Part shown: piece after piece, positions 8,661 to 16,599 of the stretch
Layout: each line of letters starts with the position of its first letter
Position numbering within the stretch: position 1 is the first letter of the stretch
NCBI RefSeq assembly: GCF_000478985.1
Contig: NZ_AWXB01000058.1
Coordinates: 1-64,000, forward strand
DNA: 64,000 bases
Source of the DNA: Peptoniphilus sp. BV3C26
Lineage (GTDB): Bacteria > Bacillota > Clostridia > Tissierellales > Peptoniphilaceae
Direction: 5' to 3'
The notes under the pieces: model-generated
Database searches by the model: none
What the model saw: only the letters and a program-made list of their open reading frames with translations
Told to the model about the DNA's origin: nothing
Made by a program: the position numbers and the translations under genes

Positions 8661-10172
8661 TCAAGTTCTATTTTTTTTATTATTAAGATCTTCTATATTT
8701 TTATTTAGTTTACCTAATTCAGGTAAAATTTTTTCAATTTCAGGATTATTTACTAAAATGTCTTTTATTACTTGAAGCTCTGACTTTATAGTTTCGGGGC
8801 TTTTTCCTTTACCACCAGGAACGCTGTTTTGAAGCTCCTCAAGGCCCTTTTCATATTGAGCTTTTCCATCTTCATATTGTTTTTTTCCTTGATTTAATTT
8901 TTCCTCAGCCTCTTTTAGTTCCTCTTGAGATTTTTTAATCTTCTCCCAACCTTGATCAAGTTTTTTTCTTCCCTCAATAAGTTGATTGTTTGCCTGATCT
9001 AAAGAAATTTTTGTGGCTTCTAATTTTCCCTTTCCCTTTTCAAGCTCTTCTTTTCCATTATTGTACTGAGCCTTGCCCTTTTCAAGTTCGACCTTAGCCC
9101 CTCTTAAATCTAAATCTCCATTTGCTAACTGATTTTGTCCATCGTTAATTTTGCTTTGATTTTCGTCTATTTTTTTCTTTGCGTCAGCAAGTTTTTCCTT
9201 AGCCTCACTTAATTTTTCTCTGCCCTTTTGACTTTCTTCATCAAACTTATTTTTTCCGTCTTTATATTTTTCTCTTGCATCTGAAAGTTTTTCTCTGCCC
9301 TCTTCAAGTTCGTTTTTTCCGTCTAAAAGCTTAACTTTTGCAGAGTCTATCTGGTCTTCGCCCTCTACAATCTTATCTTCTATGTCAAGTTTTAATTCTT
9401 CCAGCCTTTCCTTAGGCCTATATTTAAAATCTATTTCCAGTTCATCTTCATATTTTTTTAATAGATCCTGATATTTTTTGGAAGATGTTTTTAAATTTTC
9501 AGTATCTTTTAAAATTATCCTTGCAATTGTAGGATCAGATAAAAAGTTGGATCTTTCAACAAAGGCAAAACCCTTAAGCTCTCCAAGACCCCTTTGACTG
9601 TTGCCCCTTGTAATATTTTTTACATTTTCAATATAATCTGCAAAGCCCACAATTTTATAAGTATAATTTTTAAGATGATCGTCCCTTTTTTCATCTTTAG
9701 AAGTAAATTTATTAACTTCTTTTTTTAAACTTATGGAATCATTTAATTTGTAGCCCTCTTTTTTTAGGGCCTTATCTAAAATTATTTCCCCTTCATTTTC
9801 TATGTCCCTTCCCTCTATAATATTGGGAAGACTTATGGATTTTGGCATAGATAAAACTTTTATGGCAAAGTCTTTTCCCACGACAAAAAGATCCTCGTCA
9901 TAGTCTAATGAAAGTTTGTCTATGCCCTCAAGGTTTTCAAGTATACGAAGATCTTTTTCTTTTAGACCCAAAGCTGATGTTATGCTTATGTCCTCCATAT
10001 TTGATTTTTTTATGCTTTTTTCCAAAGTATCTCTCATAAGAGGTCCTGTTGTAATAAGACCTACAAAGACAAATACTCCCAGGCCTACAATTAAAATAAT
10101 TGAAATGTATTTTGAAATTGTATTTGTTATTTCTCTAAATGTGTCTTTTTTAAGACCTTGTGGTCTTTTCAT
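8661..10172 (-). CDS. FtsX-like ABC permease, N-terminal part (frameshifted)
   Basis: The 503-residue 5' part of the same permease. It starts MKRPQGLKKDTFREITNTIS with a membrane segment at about residues 21-43, then an extracytoplasmic region of about 200 residues, then a long coiled coil from about residue 245 to the end with repeats of the type LEEGREKLSDAREKYKDGK. Such long coiled coils between the first helices of an FtsX-like permease occur in many Firmicutes and are thought to reach across the wall; substrates are generally unknown. The frame ends at a TGA just after the A8 run (coding strand) at 8671-8678. It lies one base after the stop of the MacB-type ATPase gene, so the two are translationally linked. 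Confidence 0.85.
   Translation of the reverse strand: MKRPQGLKKDTFREITNTISKYISIILIVGLGVFVFVGLITTGPLMRDTLEKSIKKSNMEDISITSALGLKEKDLRILENLEGIDKLSLDYDEDLFVVGKDFAIKVLSMPKSISLPNIIEGRDIENEGEIILDKALKKEGYKLNDSISLKKEVNKFTSKDEKRDDHLKNYTYKIVGFADYIENVKNITRGNSQRGLGELKGFAFVERSNFLSDPTIARIILKDTENLKTSSKKYQDLLKKYEDELEIDFKYRPKERLEELKLDIEDKIVEGEDQIDSAKVKLLDGKNELEEGREKLSDAREKYKDGKNKFDEESQKGREKLSEAKEKLADAKKKIDENQSKINDGQNQLANGDLDLRGAKVELEKGKAQYNNGKEELEKGKGKLEATKISLDQANNQLIEGRKKLDQGWEKIKKSQEELKEAEEKLNQGKKQYEDGKAQYEKGLEELQNSVPGGKGKSPETIKSELQVIKDILVNNPEIEKILPELGKLNKNIEDLNNKKNRT
8671..8678 (-). other. Homopolymer frameshift site in FtsX-like permease
   Basis: Eight A residues on the coding strand. With seven the reading frame passes directly from NKNIEDLNNKK into IELEGKLNELL and continues to the stop at 6191. 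The 3982-base span minus one is exactly 1327 codons. Confidence 0.9.
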
Positions 10173-10173
10173 A

Positions 10174-10875
10174 CTACCACTCTATTTCATCTATATTTTT
10201 GGGATTTTCATTTACAGTTAATTTTCCCACTTTGCCGTCAACTATTTCAAGAACCCTATCTCCTATTGGAGCAATCATAGTGTTGTGAGTAATTATAAGA
10301 ACTGTGGTTTCCGTTTTTCTTGCAGTATTTTGCAAAATTTTCAAAACTTGCTTTCCCGTTTTATAATCAAGAGCTCCTGTAGGTTCATCACATAAGAGAA
10401 CTTTGGGATTTTTTGAAACTGCCCTTGCTATGGCAACCCTTTGTTGTTCTCCTCCTGAAAGTTGTGCCGGGAAATTATCCATCCTATTTTCAAGGCCCAC
10501 TTCTTTTAAAACTTCTTTAGCATCAAGGGGCTTTTCTATTATTTGAGATGCAAGTTCAACATTTTCAAGAGCCGTAAGATTTGGAATTAAATTGTAATTT
10601 TGAAAAACAAAACCCATGTCTTCCCTTCTGTAAGTTGTAAGTTCCATTTCATTTAATTTTACAAGATCTTTTCCATCAATTATGACTTGACCTTGATCTG
10701 CCCTGTCCATACCTCCTAAAATATTAAGGAGTGTGCTTTTTCCTGCCCCTGATGGACCTATTATAAGACATAATTCTCCCTTATTTATTTCAAAGGAAAT
10801 GTTGTCGTTTGCAACCACGGTTGATGATCCAGTTATGAATTTTTTAACTAAATTTTTTACTTCTATAAATGCCAT
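10174..10875 (-). CDS. MacB/LolD-type ABC transporter ATP-binding protein
   Basis: A 233-residue nucleotide-binding subunit. Visible motifs: Walker [10 protein letters not shown] (about residue 39), Q-loop [10 protein letters not shown] (about residue 88), signature [14 protein letters not shown] (about residue 140), Walker [13 protein letters not shown] (about residue 160) and the switch His in IITHN. The GALD after Walker B and the overall length are typical of the MacB/LolD/FtsE class that pairs with FtsX-like permeases rather than with importers. It sits one base upstream of the giant permease gene at 10172, so the two form one complex. The preceding importer ATPase gene ends 42 bases upstream with no terminator visible, so all five genes may be one transcript. 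Confidence 0.93.
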   Translation of the reverse strand: MAFIEVKNLVKKFITGSSTVVANDNISFEINKGELCLIIGPSGAGKSTLLNILGGMDRADQGQVIIDGKDLVKLNEMELTTYRREDMGFVFQNYNLIPNLTALENVELASQIIEKPLDAKEVLKEVGLENRMDNFPAQLSGGEQQRVAIARAVSKNPKVLLCDEPTGALDYKTGKQVLKILQNTARKTETTVLIITHNTMIAPIGDRVLEIVDGKVGKLTVNENPKNIDEIEW

Positions 10876-10917
10876 ATTGTTTTTTATACCCCTTTTATGA
10901 AAACTTTAAATTTTCAT

Positions 10918-11481
10918 TTATTCAATATTAATTACTCTTGCCCCTAAAATTTCTGCATCCTCTAATCTGTGGCTTACATAAATTAAGGGACTTTTCAAAT
11001 TTTTATTTATATAATTAAGCATTAAAATCCTTGTGTCCTCATCAACTTCACGAATAGCTTCATCCATAAGCAAAATATTTCCCTCATATATAGAAGCTCT
11101 TATAAAACTTATTCTTCTTTTCATGCCCCCTGAAAGCTCTCCAACTTTCATGTCCAAAAGATTAAAAAGTCCAACCTGATTTAATTCTCTTTCGTACTTA
11201 AAATCTGTAAGTTCTTTTACAAAGCTTAAATTTTCTCTTACACTTTTATTTTCAAAAAGAAGATTGTCTTGAAAAACAATTGATGGTTTAAGGGGCTCTG
11301 AAGAAATTATTTGCCCCTTATCAGGTCTTATTTGACCGCTTATTATTTTTATAAGGGTGGTCTTTCCAGATCCTGATCTACCTATAAGGCAAATTTTTTC
11401 ATCTTTTAAATGTAAATTGAAGTTTTCTAAAACTTTTTTATCTCCATAAGATTTACAAATATTTTTTAAGATCAGTTCCAT
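10918..11481 (-). CDS. NitT/TauT-type ABC transporter ATP-binding protein (compact)
   Basis: A 187-residue ATPase, about 60 residues shorter than SsuB/TauB/ThiZ-type relatives because the C-terminal tail is missing. Walker A GRSGSGKTT (about residue 33), Q-loop IVFQDNLLFE (about residue 69), signature LSGGMKRRISFIRA (about residue 117) and Walker B ILLMDEAIREVD (about residue 137) are present, with the switch His in VSHRLED. The Pro usually following Walker B DE is Ala here. The gene overlaps the permease gene by 10 bases and completes an importer whose binding protein and permease lie just upstream. The motif set suggests it is functional despite the short length. Confidence 0.88.
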   Translation of the reverse strand: MELILKNICKSYGDKKVLENFNLHLKDEKICLIGRSGSGKTTLIKIISGQIRPDKGQIISSEPLKPSIVFQDNLLFENKSVRENLSFVKELTDFKYERELNQVGLFNLLDMKVGELSGGMKRRISFIRASIYEGNILLMDEAIREVDEDTRILMLNYINKNLKSPLIYVSHRLEDAEILGARVINIE

Positions 11482-12245
11482 CTACTTTTTATCCTTTTTA
11501 TAATAAATTCAAGAAAAAAATTTAAGCTGATTCCTATTATTGTCCAGGCTATTAAACCTTCCATGTCCAAATAAATTTTTGAATCATATATCCTCGAGCC
11601 TAGTCCGTATTTAGGATGGCCTATTACTTCCGCCGCAACTATACTTTTAAAACCGAATCCTAAACTTATTAAAAGAGAACTTAAAAAATAGGGTTTTAAA
11701 CTTTCAAAATATATGTACTTAAATTTTTTAAAGGGTCTTACATTAAATATTTTACCCATAAAAATGTAATCCATAGAAATTTGGCCGAGACCCTCCATAA
11801 TATTTATATAGATAAGGGGAATTATTACAATTGCAGAAATAATTAAACCTAAGCTTTCAATTTTAAAAAACATCAAGGCAAAAATAATAAAACTTACAAC
11901 AGGTATGGACTTTATTGTCTTTATCAGAGGCTCTATAAGTTCTTTTAAAGCCATAGATTTATAAGATAGGTATGATAAGATTAAAGCTATTATTAAAGCC
12001 ACTGAAAGGCCCTCTATGAGGCTTAAAAAGGTGTTTAAAATATTAAGGTAAGACTCTTTTTCCCTTAAAATTTCAAAAAGTCTTTTTAATACAGCTTGGG
12101 GAGACACTATAAGTATCTCCCTCCTTTTTACATATGAAATTATAAACCAAATGGAAATCCAAAAAAATCCCCTTAAAATTTTTTTACTTGTAGTAGAAAT
12201 TTTCACCGGGAAGTTTTCCTCCAACTGATTTTTTATCTTGGTCAT
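11472..12245 (-). CDS. NitT/TauT-type ABC transporter permease
   Basis: A 257-residue membrane permease of the SsuC/TauC/ThiX-like class. Six hydrophobic segments are visible, and the cytoplasmic EAA-like loop falls near residues 170-215 (GLGQISMDYIFMGK, then the AAEVIGHPKYGLGSRIYDS stretch usual near the end of the family). The start at 12245 has AAAGGTG at good spacing, but then the gene overlaps the 3' end of the binding-protein gene by 62 bases. No better start is seen: the frame downstream has no ATG, GTG or TTG before the first membrane helix. The overlap implies tight translational coupling with the binding protein. Confidence 0.88.
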   Translation of the reverse strand: MTKIKNQLEENFPVKISTTSKKILRGFFWISIWFIISYVKRREILIVSPQAVLKRLFEILREKESYLNILNTFLSLIEGLSVALIIALILSYLSYKSMALKELIEPLIKTIKSIPVVSFIIFALMFFKIESLGLIISAIVIIPLIYINIMEGLGQISMDYIFMGKIFNVRPFKKFKYIYFESLKPYFLSSLLISLGFGFKSIVAAEVIGHPKYGLGSRIYDSKIYLDMEGLIAWTIIGISLNFFLEFIIKRIKSRWN

Positions 12246-13164
12246 AAAGCACCTTTAAATAATTTGCCAGATCATCTTCCATTTTTTGTCCATCAATAAA
12301 AGTTATATTGCACTTTGGCAGTGCCTCTTTTGCAATTTCTTCAGGAACTATTTCATATTTTCCTACAAGCTTTGCAGCTTCGTCATTTTTTGTAAAATCT
12401 ACAGATTCTTTATATTCTTTCAAAAATGTTTTGAAAGCTTCTTCATGGTCTTTTAAGAAGTCATTTCTTACAAGTGTAACTCCCATAATAAGCTTACCTG
12501 AATCTTTAAGCTTATCCCATTCTTCCGTAAGATTTATAAGTTCTTTTAAACCTTCAACTTTTTTTTGTGCTACTGTTAAGAAGGGTTGGGGAAGCATTAC
12601 TATATGGTCTTTATTTTGAACAATGTCTGATACGACTTCACTATGTTCACTTTTATATTGAATGTTTACATCCTTATCTGGATCTAATCCATTTTCTATA
12701 AGAAGATGTCTTAATACAAATTCCGGTGAAGCTCCCTGACCACTGGTAACGAGAGTCTTTCCCTTTAAGTCTGCAATTGTTTTTACATGGTCATTTGTTG
12801 ATGCAATATACAAAACTCCCAAAGTATTTATGGCTGCAACTTTTATAAAGTCTTCTTTTTTGTTGTTTATTATTGCCGCTAAGTTTGAAGGTAGAGAACA
12901 AACATCATATTCCCCTTTCATAAGGCCTGTTACGGCTTCATCGGGGCTGTTTAAAATTTTATATTCATACTTTACTTCTGTTTTTCCTTCATCGCTGTCG
13001 TTAAATAATTTCACAAGACCCATAGCTGTAGGTCCTTTAAGAGCTGCTATCTTTATTGTTTCTTTTTCTTTATTCGCTTCTTTTTCTTTTGTATTTTCAA
13101 CAGGTTTAGAACATCCTGTCAATATTAAAAGAAAAGAAAGTAAAATGATACTTAATTTTTTCAT
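12184..13164 (-). CDS. ABC transporter substrate-binding lipoprotein (NitT/TauT type)
   Basis: A 326-residue lipoprotein with signal peptide MKKLSIILLSFLLILTGCSK and lipobox LTGC (lipidated Cys near 18). The mature part follows the SsuA/ThiY/NMT1-like periplasmic-binding fold: an opening strand IKIAALKGPTAMG, then GLMKGEYDVCSLPSNLAA (the domain-1 pocket strand), and ADLKGKTLVTSGQGASPEF, a ligand-contact motif common to the group. The ligand cannot be named; relatives bind sulfonates, nitrate, pyrimidine precursors or aromatic compounds. It is the first gene of the minus-strand transporter run and is preceded by TAGGAGGAA. The gmk-like gene diverges from it across a 68-base gap. Confidence 0.9.
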   Translation of the reverse strand: MKKLSIILLSFLLILTGCSKPVENTKEKEANKEKETIKIAALKGPTAMGLVKLFNDSDEGKTEVKYEYKILNSPDEAVTGLMKGEYDVCSLPSNLAAIINNKKEDFIKVAAINTLGVLYIASTNDHVKTIADLKGKTLVTSGQGASPEFVLRHLLIENGLDPDKDVNIQYKSEHSEVVSDIVQNKDHIVMLPQPFLTVAQKKVEGLKELINLTEEWDKLKDSGKLIMGVTLVRNDFLKDHEEAFKTFLKEYKESVDFTKNDEAAKLVGKYEIVPEEIAKEALPKCNITFIDGQKMEDDLANYLKVLYDQDKKSVGGKLPGENFYYK

Positions 13165-13232
13165 AAATTCCTCCTAAAATGAATTATAATATATTTGATA
13201 ACCAAAGTCTATTTGACTGAGAGGAGATTTTT

Positions 13233-13763
13233 ATGTTACTTATCTTGCTTGGGCCATCGGGAAGTGGAAAAACTACTCAGGCTGAAATTTTAAAAAGGTC
13301 TTATAATTTTAAAAAAATTGTTACATATACAACAAGGTCCATTAGAGAGGGCGAAAAGAATCACGAATCTTATAATTTTATAAATAAAGGACAATTTGAA
13401 GATAAAATTAAAAAAAATTTTTTCTTTGAATATACAATTTATGCAAATAATTATTATGGAACGAGTAAAGAATCCATTGTAAATGCTGCAAAAAGTTCCT
13501 ACAATTTTGTTTTAACCGTTGATGGTAATGGTGCAAAAGTTTTAAAGGAAAAAATCCCCTGCACAACAATTTATTTAGAAATTCCTAAAGAAATTATTTT
13601 TAAAAGACTTATGACAAGGGGAGAAAAAAGGGAAATTGTTGAAAAAAGAATTAAAATTTCCGAAAATTATAGGGATATTTCCGATTATGTAATCGATGGA
13701 ACAAAGTCTATTGAAAATATTACTGAAGAAATTTTAAAAATATACAAAAAAATAAGAGCCTAG
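13233..13763 (+). CDS. Guanylate kinase family protein
   Basis: A 176-residue P-loop kinase that should phosphorylate GMP (or a related nucleotide) with ATP. It has Walker A GPSGSGKTT (about residue 7), the GMP-site arginines in TYTTRSIREGE (about residues 30-40), the FFEYTIYANNYYGTS strand (about 68-82, corresponding to FVEWAEVHGNLYGTP of Gmk) and the Asp in LTVDGNGAKVL (about 97). The lid carries RLMTRGEKREIVEKRI. It is about 25 residues shorter than classical Gmk and lacks the usual DGVDYFF spelling of the GMP loop (NHESYNFI here). It may be a paralog rather than the essential housekeeping copy. GAGGAGA precedes the ATG. It ends in a shared terminator. Confidence 0.85.
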   Translation: MLLILLGPSGSGKTTQAEILKRSYNFKKIVTYTTRSIREGEKNHESYNFINKGQFEDKIKKNFFFEYTIYANNYYGTSKESIVNAAKSSYNFVLTVDGNGAKVLKEKIPCTTIYLEIPKEIIFKRLMTRGEKREIVEKRIKISENYRDISDYVIDGTKSIENITEEILKIYKKIRA

Positions 13764-13795
13764 GCGGATTTGTTCCGACCTAGCTCTTTAATTTT
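13754..13795. terminator. Bidirectional terminator
   Basis: Stem AAGAGC-TAGG-CGG/CCG-CCTA-GCTCTT with two single-base bulges, overlapping the stop codon of the guanylate-kinase-like gene and facing the 3' end of the hydrolase gene. Confidence 0.8.
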
Positions 13796-14542
13796 CTAAA
13801 AATTCCAAAGCTCTTTCAAGCATTTGAGTTGTCAATTGGTGGCCTGTTTTTTCAAATTTTTCAAAACACAGGTCTTTTTTATTTTTATACTTTTCTTTTA
13901 TGCTTTGGTAAAATTTTTCGTTCATTGAATTACTTACAGTGTCATCATCTTGACCGTTTAAAAGGCAAATTTTTCTATTCATTAAATTTTCTGGATACCT
14001 GATTGGGTTTAAAGTTCTTATAAATTCATTTCTTCTCATCATTTCATAAGTTTCTACCCCTTGAATTTGAGATATTTCTTTTACAAGTTCTTCAAATTCC
14101 ATAGAACCATTAAAGGACAAAAGACTTTTGATTTTTTTATTAAAGGTAAAAATTGCTCCGGCACTTATGGCGCCAAGAGAATGGCCTCCTATAATTATAT
14201 TATTTTCATCAGCTCCTAAGTTTTTTATTGCATGCTTATAAATTCTTGTAGATTCCTCTACATTTCCCATAAGAGTTCTGAAAAAATATTCCTTAATGGT
14301 ATTTGCATCTTCATAATCTAAGTTTCCTCTTGAACCATGATTTCTTTCTTCGGGAATTATTACTTGGTAGCCATAACTTGCAAAAATTGTTCCTCTAAAA
14401 ACTTGTCTTTCTATATTTGAACCCCAACCATGATAAAAAATAAGGGTTTTTATTTTGTCTTCTATTTTTTTGGTTTAATTACATAAGTTTGTATTCCATC
14501 TATATAAATTTCATCATAAGTAAACATTTTTGATTTTATCAT
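13788..14542 (-). pseudogene. Alpha/beta hydrolase, frameshifted
   Basis: A serine hydrolase gene interrupted by one missing base. The 5' part starts at 14542 (MIKSKMFTYDEIYIDGIQ) and shares the TAATG overlap with the ung stop. After KPKK the frame hits TAG inside an A7 run on the coding strand (14465-14471). With A8 it continues IEDKIKTLIFYHGWGSN and joins the downstream frame, which holds the nucleophile elbow GGHSLG and a late His in GHQLTTQ. The restored product would be 251 residues; the intact downstream piece begins with an ATG at 14270. HGWGSN carries the oxyanion-hole HGxG motif. The substrate is unknown. It is the last gene of the CDF-trk-ung operon. Confidence 0.85.
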
Positions 14543-15210
14543 TAGTCCAGCCTCCAGCTTGGTGGTCTTACTCCCTTACTTTCTAAAAATGAATTTGCTT
14601 TTGAAAAGGGTCTTGAGCCGAAAAATCCCCTATAGGCTGAAAGAGGACTGGGATGTGGTCCTTCAATTATTAGGTGATTTTTATTCTTTAATAATTTTTT
14701 CTTAGATCTTGCATGGGACCCCCATAGAATAAAAACAAGGGGTTCTTCTTTTTTATCAATAAGTTCAATTACATGGTCAGTAAAAATTTCCCATCCTATT
14801 TTTGAATGGCTCATAGGATTGTGAGCTCTTACTGTAAGAGTTGTATTAAGAAGCATGATTCCCTCTCTTGTCCATGGAATTAAACACCCTGTATGGGCTT
14901 CTTCTATTCCTAAGTCATCTTTTAATTCTTTATAAATATTTAAAAGGGATGGTGGAATTTTTACTCCCTCTTGCACACTAAATGCCAGCCCATGAGCTTG
15001 CCCTAAGTTGTGATAAGGGTCTTGACCTAAGATAACAACTTTTATATCTTTATAAGCCGTATAGTGAAAGGCATTAAAAATATCTTCTGCCTTAGGAAAA
15101 ATTTGATGATTTTTATACTCTTCTATTAAAAGACTTCTTAAACTTTTATAATAGTTTTGTTTAAATTCATCTTCTAAAAGTTCTTTCCAATCATTTTTAA
15201 AAATATCCAT
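14542..15210 (-). CDS. ung: Uracil-DNA glycosylase
   Basis: A 222-residue family 1 uracil-DNA glycosylase that removes uracil from DNA to begin base excision repair. The catalytic water-activating motif GQDPYHNLGQAHGLAFSV (about residues 60-77), the LLNTTLTVR segment (about 118) and the Leu-loop HPSPLSAYRGFFG (about 184-196) are all present, so the enzyme looks complete. Length is standard. The ATG at 15210 follows TAAGGAG. It lies in a cation-transport operon, 10 bases after the second trkA gene and overlapping the hydrolase start by one base, so its expression is tied to potassium transport genes only by position. Confidence 0.97.
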   Translation of the reverse strand: MDIFKNDWKELLEDEFKQNYYKSLRSLLIEEYKNHQIFPKAEDIFNAFHYTAYKDIKVVILGQDPYHNLGQAHGLAFSVQEGVKIPPSLLNIYKELKDDLGIEEAHTGCLIPWTREGIMLLNTTLTVRAHNPMSHSKIGWEIFTDHVIELIDKKEEPLVFILWGSHARSKKKLLKNKNHLIIEGPHPSPLSAYRGFFGSRPFSKANSFLESKGVRPPSWRLD

Positions 15211-15220
15211 TTAAGACTCC

Positions 15221-16591
15221 TTATGACTCGAAAAGAGATTGAAATAATTTTTTATTTTCTCCATTTAAAAATTGAATAAGATTATCCCTATTTTTCTTTT
15301 TAAAAAATATTACAAGTCTATCTCCTCTTTCAATTTTTGAATTTCCTCTTGGTATAATTGCAGAACCGTCTTTTCTTACAACTGCACCTATAATCATACC
15401 TTCAGGAAGGCTTAATTCTTTTAAAGTTAAATTTTCAACTTTTGAGCCTTCTTTTAAGGTAATCTCAAAAACTTCAGCCCTATCTGCAAACATGTGGTAT
15501 AAATTCATCCCTCCATCTTTTTTCATTAGTTTTAAGATTTTATCTGCAGCTATCATAGATGGATTTATAATGGCACTTGCTGGCAAATTATCCAAAAATT
15601 TATTGTAAGTTTGAGATTCTACTTTTAAAATTATATCTTTTATTCCAATTCCGTCTGCCATAAGACAGGTTACTATATTTAATTCATCTTGAGATGTTAG
15701 GGCTAAAAGAGCATCACAACTAGTAAACTCTTCTCTGCTCTTTTTTAAAACATCTTTAAAAGAATTTCTTATTACAAAGGCATCTTCATATTTGTTTCTT
15801 AAATCCTTTGCCTTTTTTGAATCTTCTTCAATTACTTTTATATTTATTTCCTTGGCAGTATCTATTAAAGATCTGGTTATTCCCGAATCTCCAATAATTA
15901 TCATATCTTTCTTTTTTTCTACATTGGTAAAATGGAAATGTCTGGATCTGAAAGAAATAATATCATCAGTAAGGCCCATTAAGTACAACTTATCCTCTTC
16001 GTCTAAAACGGTATTTCCGTTAGGTATAATAAGATTATTCTTTCTTAAAATTCCAACTACAAGTATTGTGGAAAGACTTCCTATTTCAGAAATTTTGTTT
16101 CCTATAAATTCCGGATCAAGCTCTACGCTATAATCTATTAATCTTACCTTGCCTCCTGCAAAGACATCAGATTTTATTCCTATGTCATCTTCAACAAGTT
16201 TTAAAATATTTCTTGAGCTTTCTAAATCCTGATTTAATATATAATCTATCCCTAAACTTTTCTTTAAATCAAAAATATCATTAATATCGTCATAAGAATT
16301 CATCTTAGTTATAATAAATCCTTTTGTATAATTTCTTACAAGTCTTGATATTAAAAGATTTATTTTGTCATCTTCAGTTAAAATTAGGACATAGTCTGTA
16401 TCTTTTATTTCTAAAGACTCCATAAGACCTTGGTCAAAAAAATTAGCTGAAATTAATTTTGCATTTCTCTTTTTAAAATTATTAAATTCCCAAGAATCCC
16501 TATCTATAACAAGAACTTGGTCTTCATAAACCTGAAGAACATCAACAAGTTTTTGAGATATGGCGTTTGCGCCGAAAATAATTATTTTCAT
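15221..16591 (-). CDS. TrkA-like potassium uptake regulator with degenerate nucleotide sites
   Basis: A 456-residue protein with the TrkA layout of two RCK_N-RCK_C pairs. In both Rossmann folds the nucleotide-binding GxGxxG motif is lost: FGANAIS at residues 6-12 and IGDSGIT at about 232-238. The acidic residue at the end of strand 2 is kept (VIDRD). Each half is followed by an RCK_C-like domain rich in beta strands (for example GSKVENLTLKELSLPEG). The usual partner of TrkH with intact motifs is the gene at 18017-19369, so this copy may be a structural or regulatory partner in a mixed ring. AGGAG precedes the ATG; it follows trkH by 8 bases. Confidence 0.87.
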   Translation of the reverse strand: MKIIIFGANAISQKLVDVLQVYEDQVLVIDRDSWEFNNFKKRNAKLISANFFDQGLMESLEIKDTDYVLILTEDDKINLLISRLVRNYTKGFIITKMNSYDDINDIFDLKKSLGIDYILNQDLESSRNILKLVEDDIGIKSDVFAGGKVRLIDYSVELDPEFIGNKISEIGSLSTILVVGILRKNNLIIPNGNTVLDEEDKLYLMGLTDDIISFRSRHFHFTNVEKKKDMIIIGDSGITRSLIDTAKEINIKVIEEDSKKAKDLRNKYEDAFVIRNSFKDVLKKSREEFTSCDALLALTSQDELNIVTCLMADGIGIKDIILKVESQTYNKFLDNLPASAIINPSMIAADKILKLMKKDGGMNLYHMFADRAEVFEITLKEGSKVENLTLKELSLPEGMIIGAVVRKDGSAIIPRGNSKIERGDRLVIFFKKKNRDNLIQFLNGENKKLFQSLFES

Positions 16592-16599
16592 ATTGACTC

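Noticed and set aside
8398-8775. 125-codon plus-strand frame near the permease frameshift
   Set aside because: Leu-rich antisense of the Lys/Glu coiled coil; no ribosome site.
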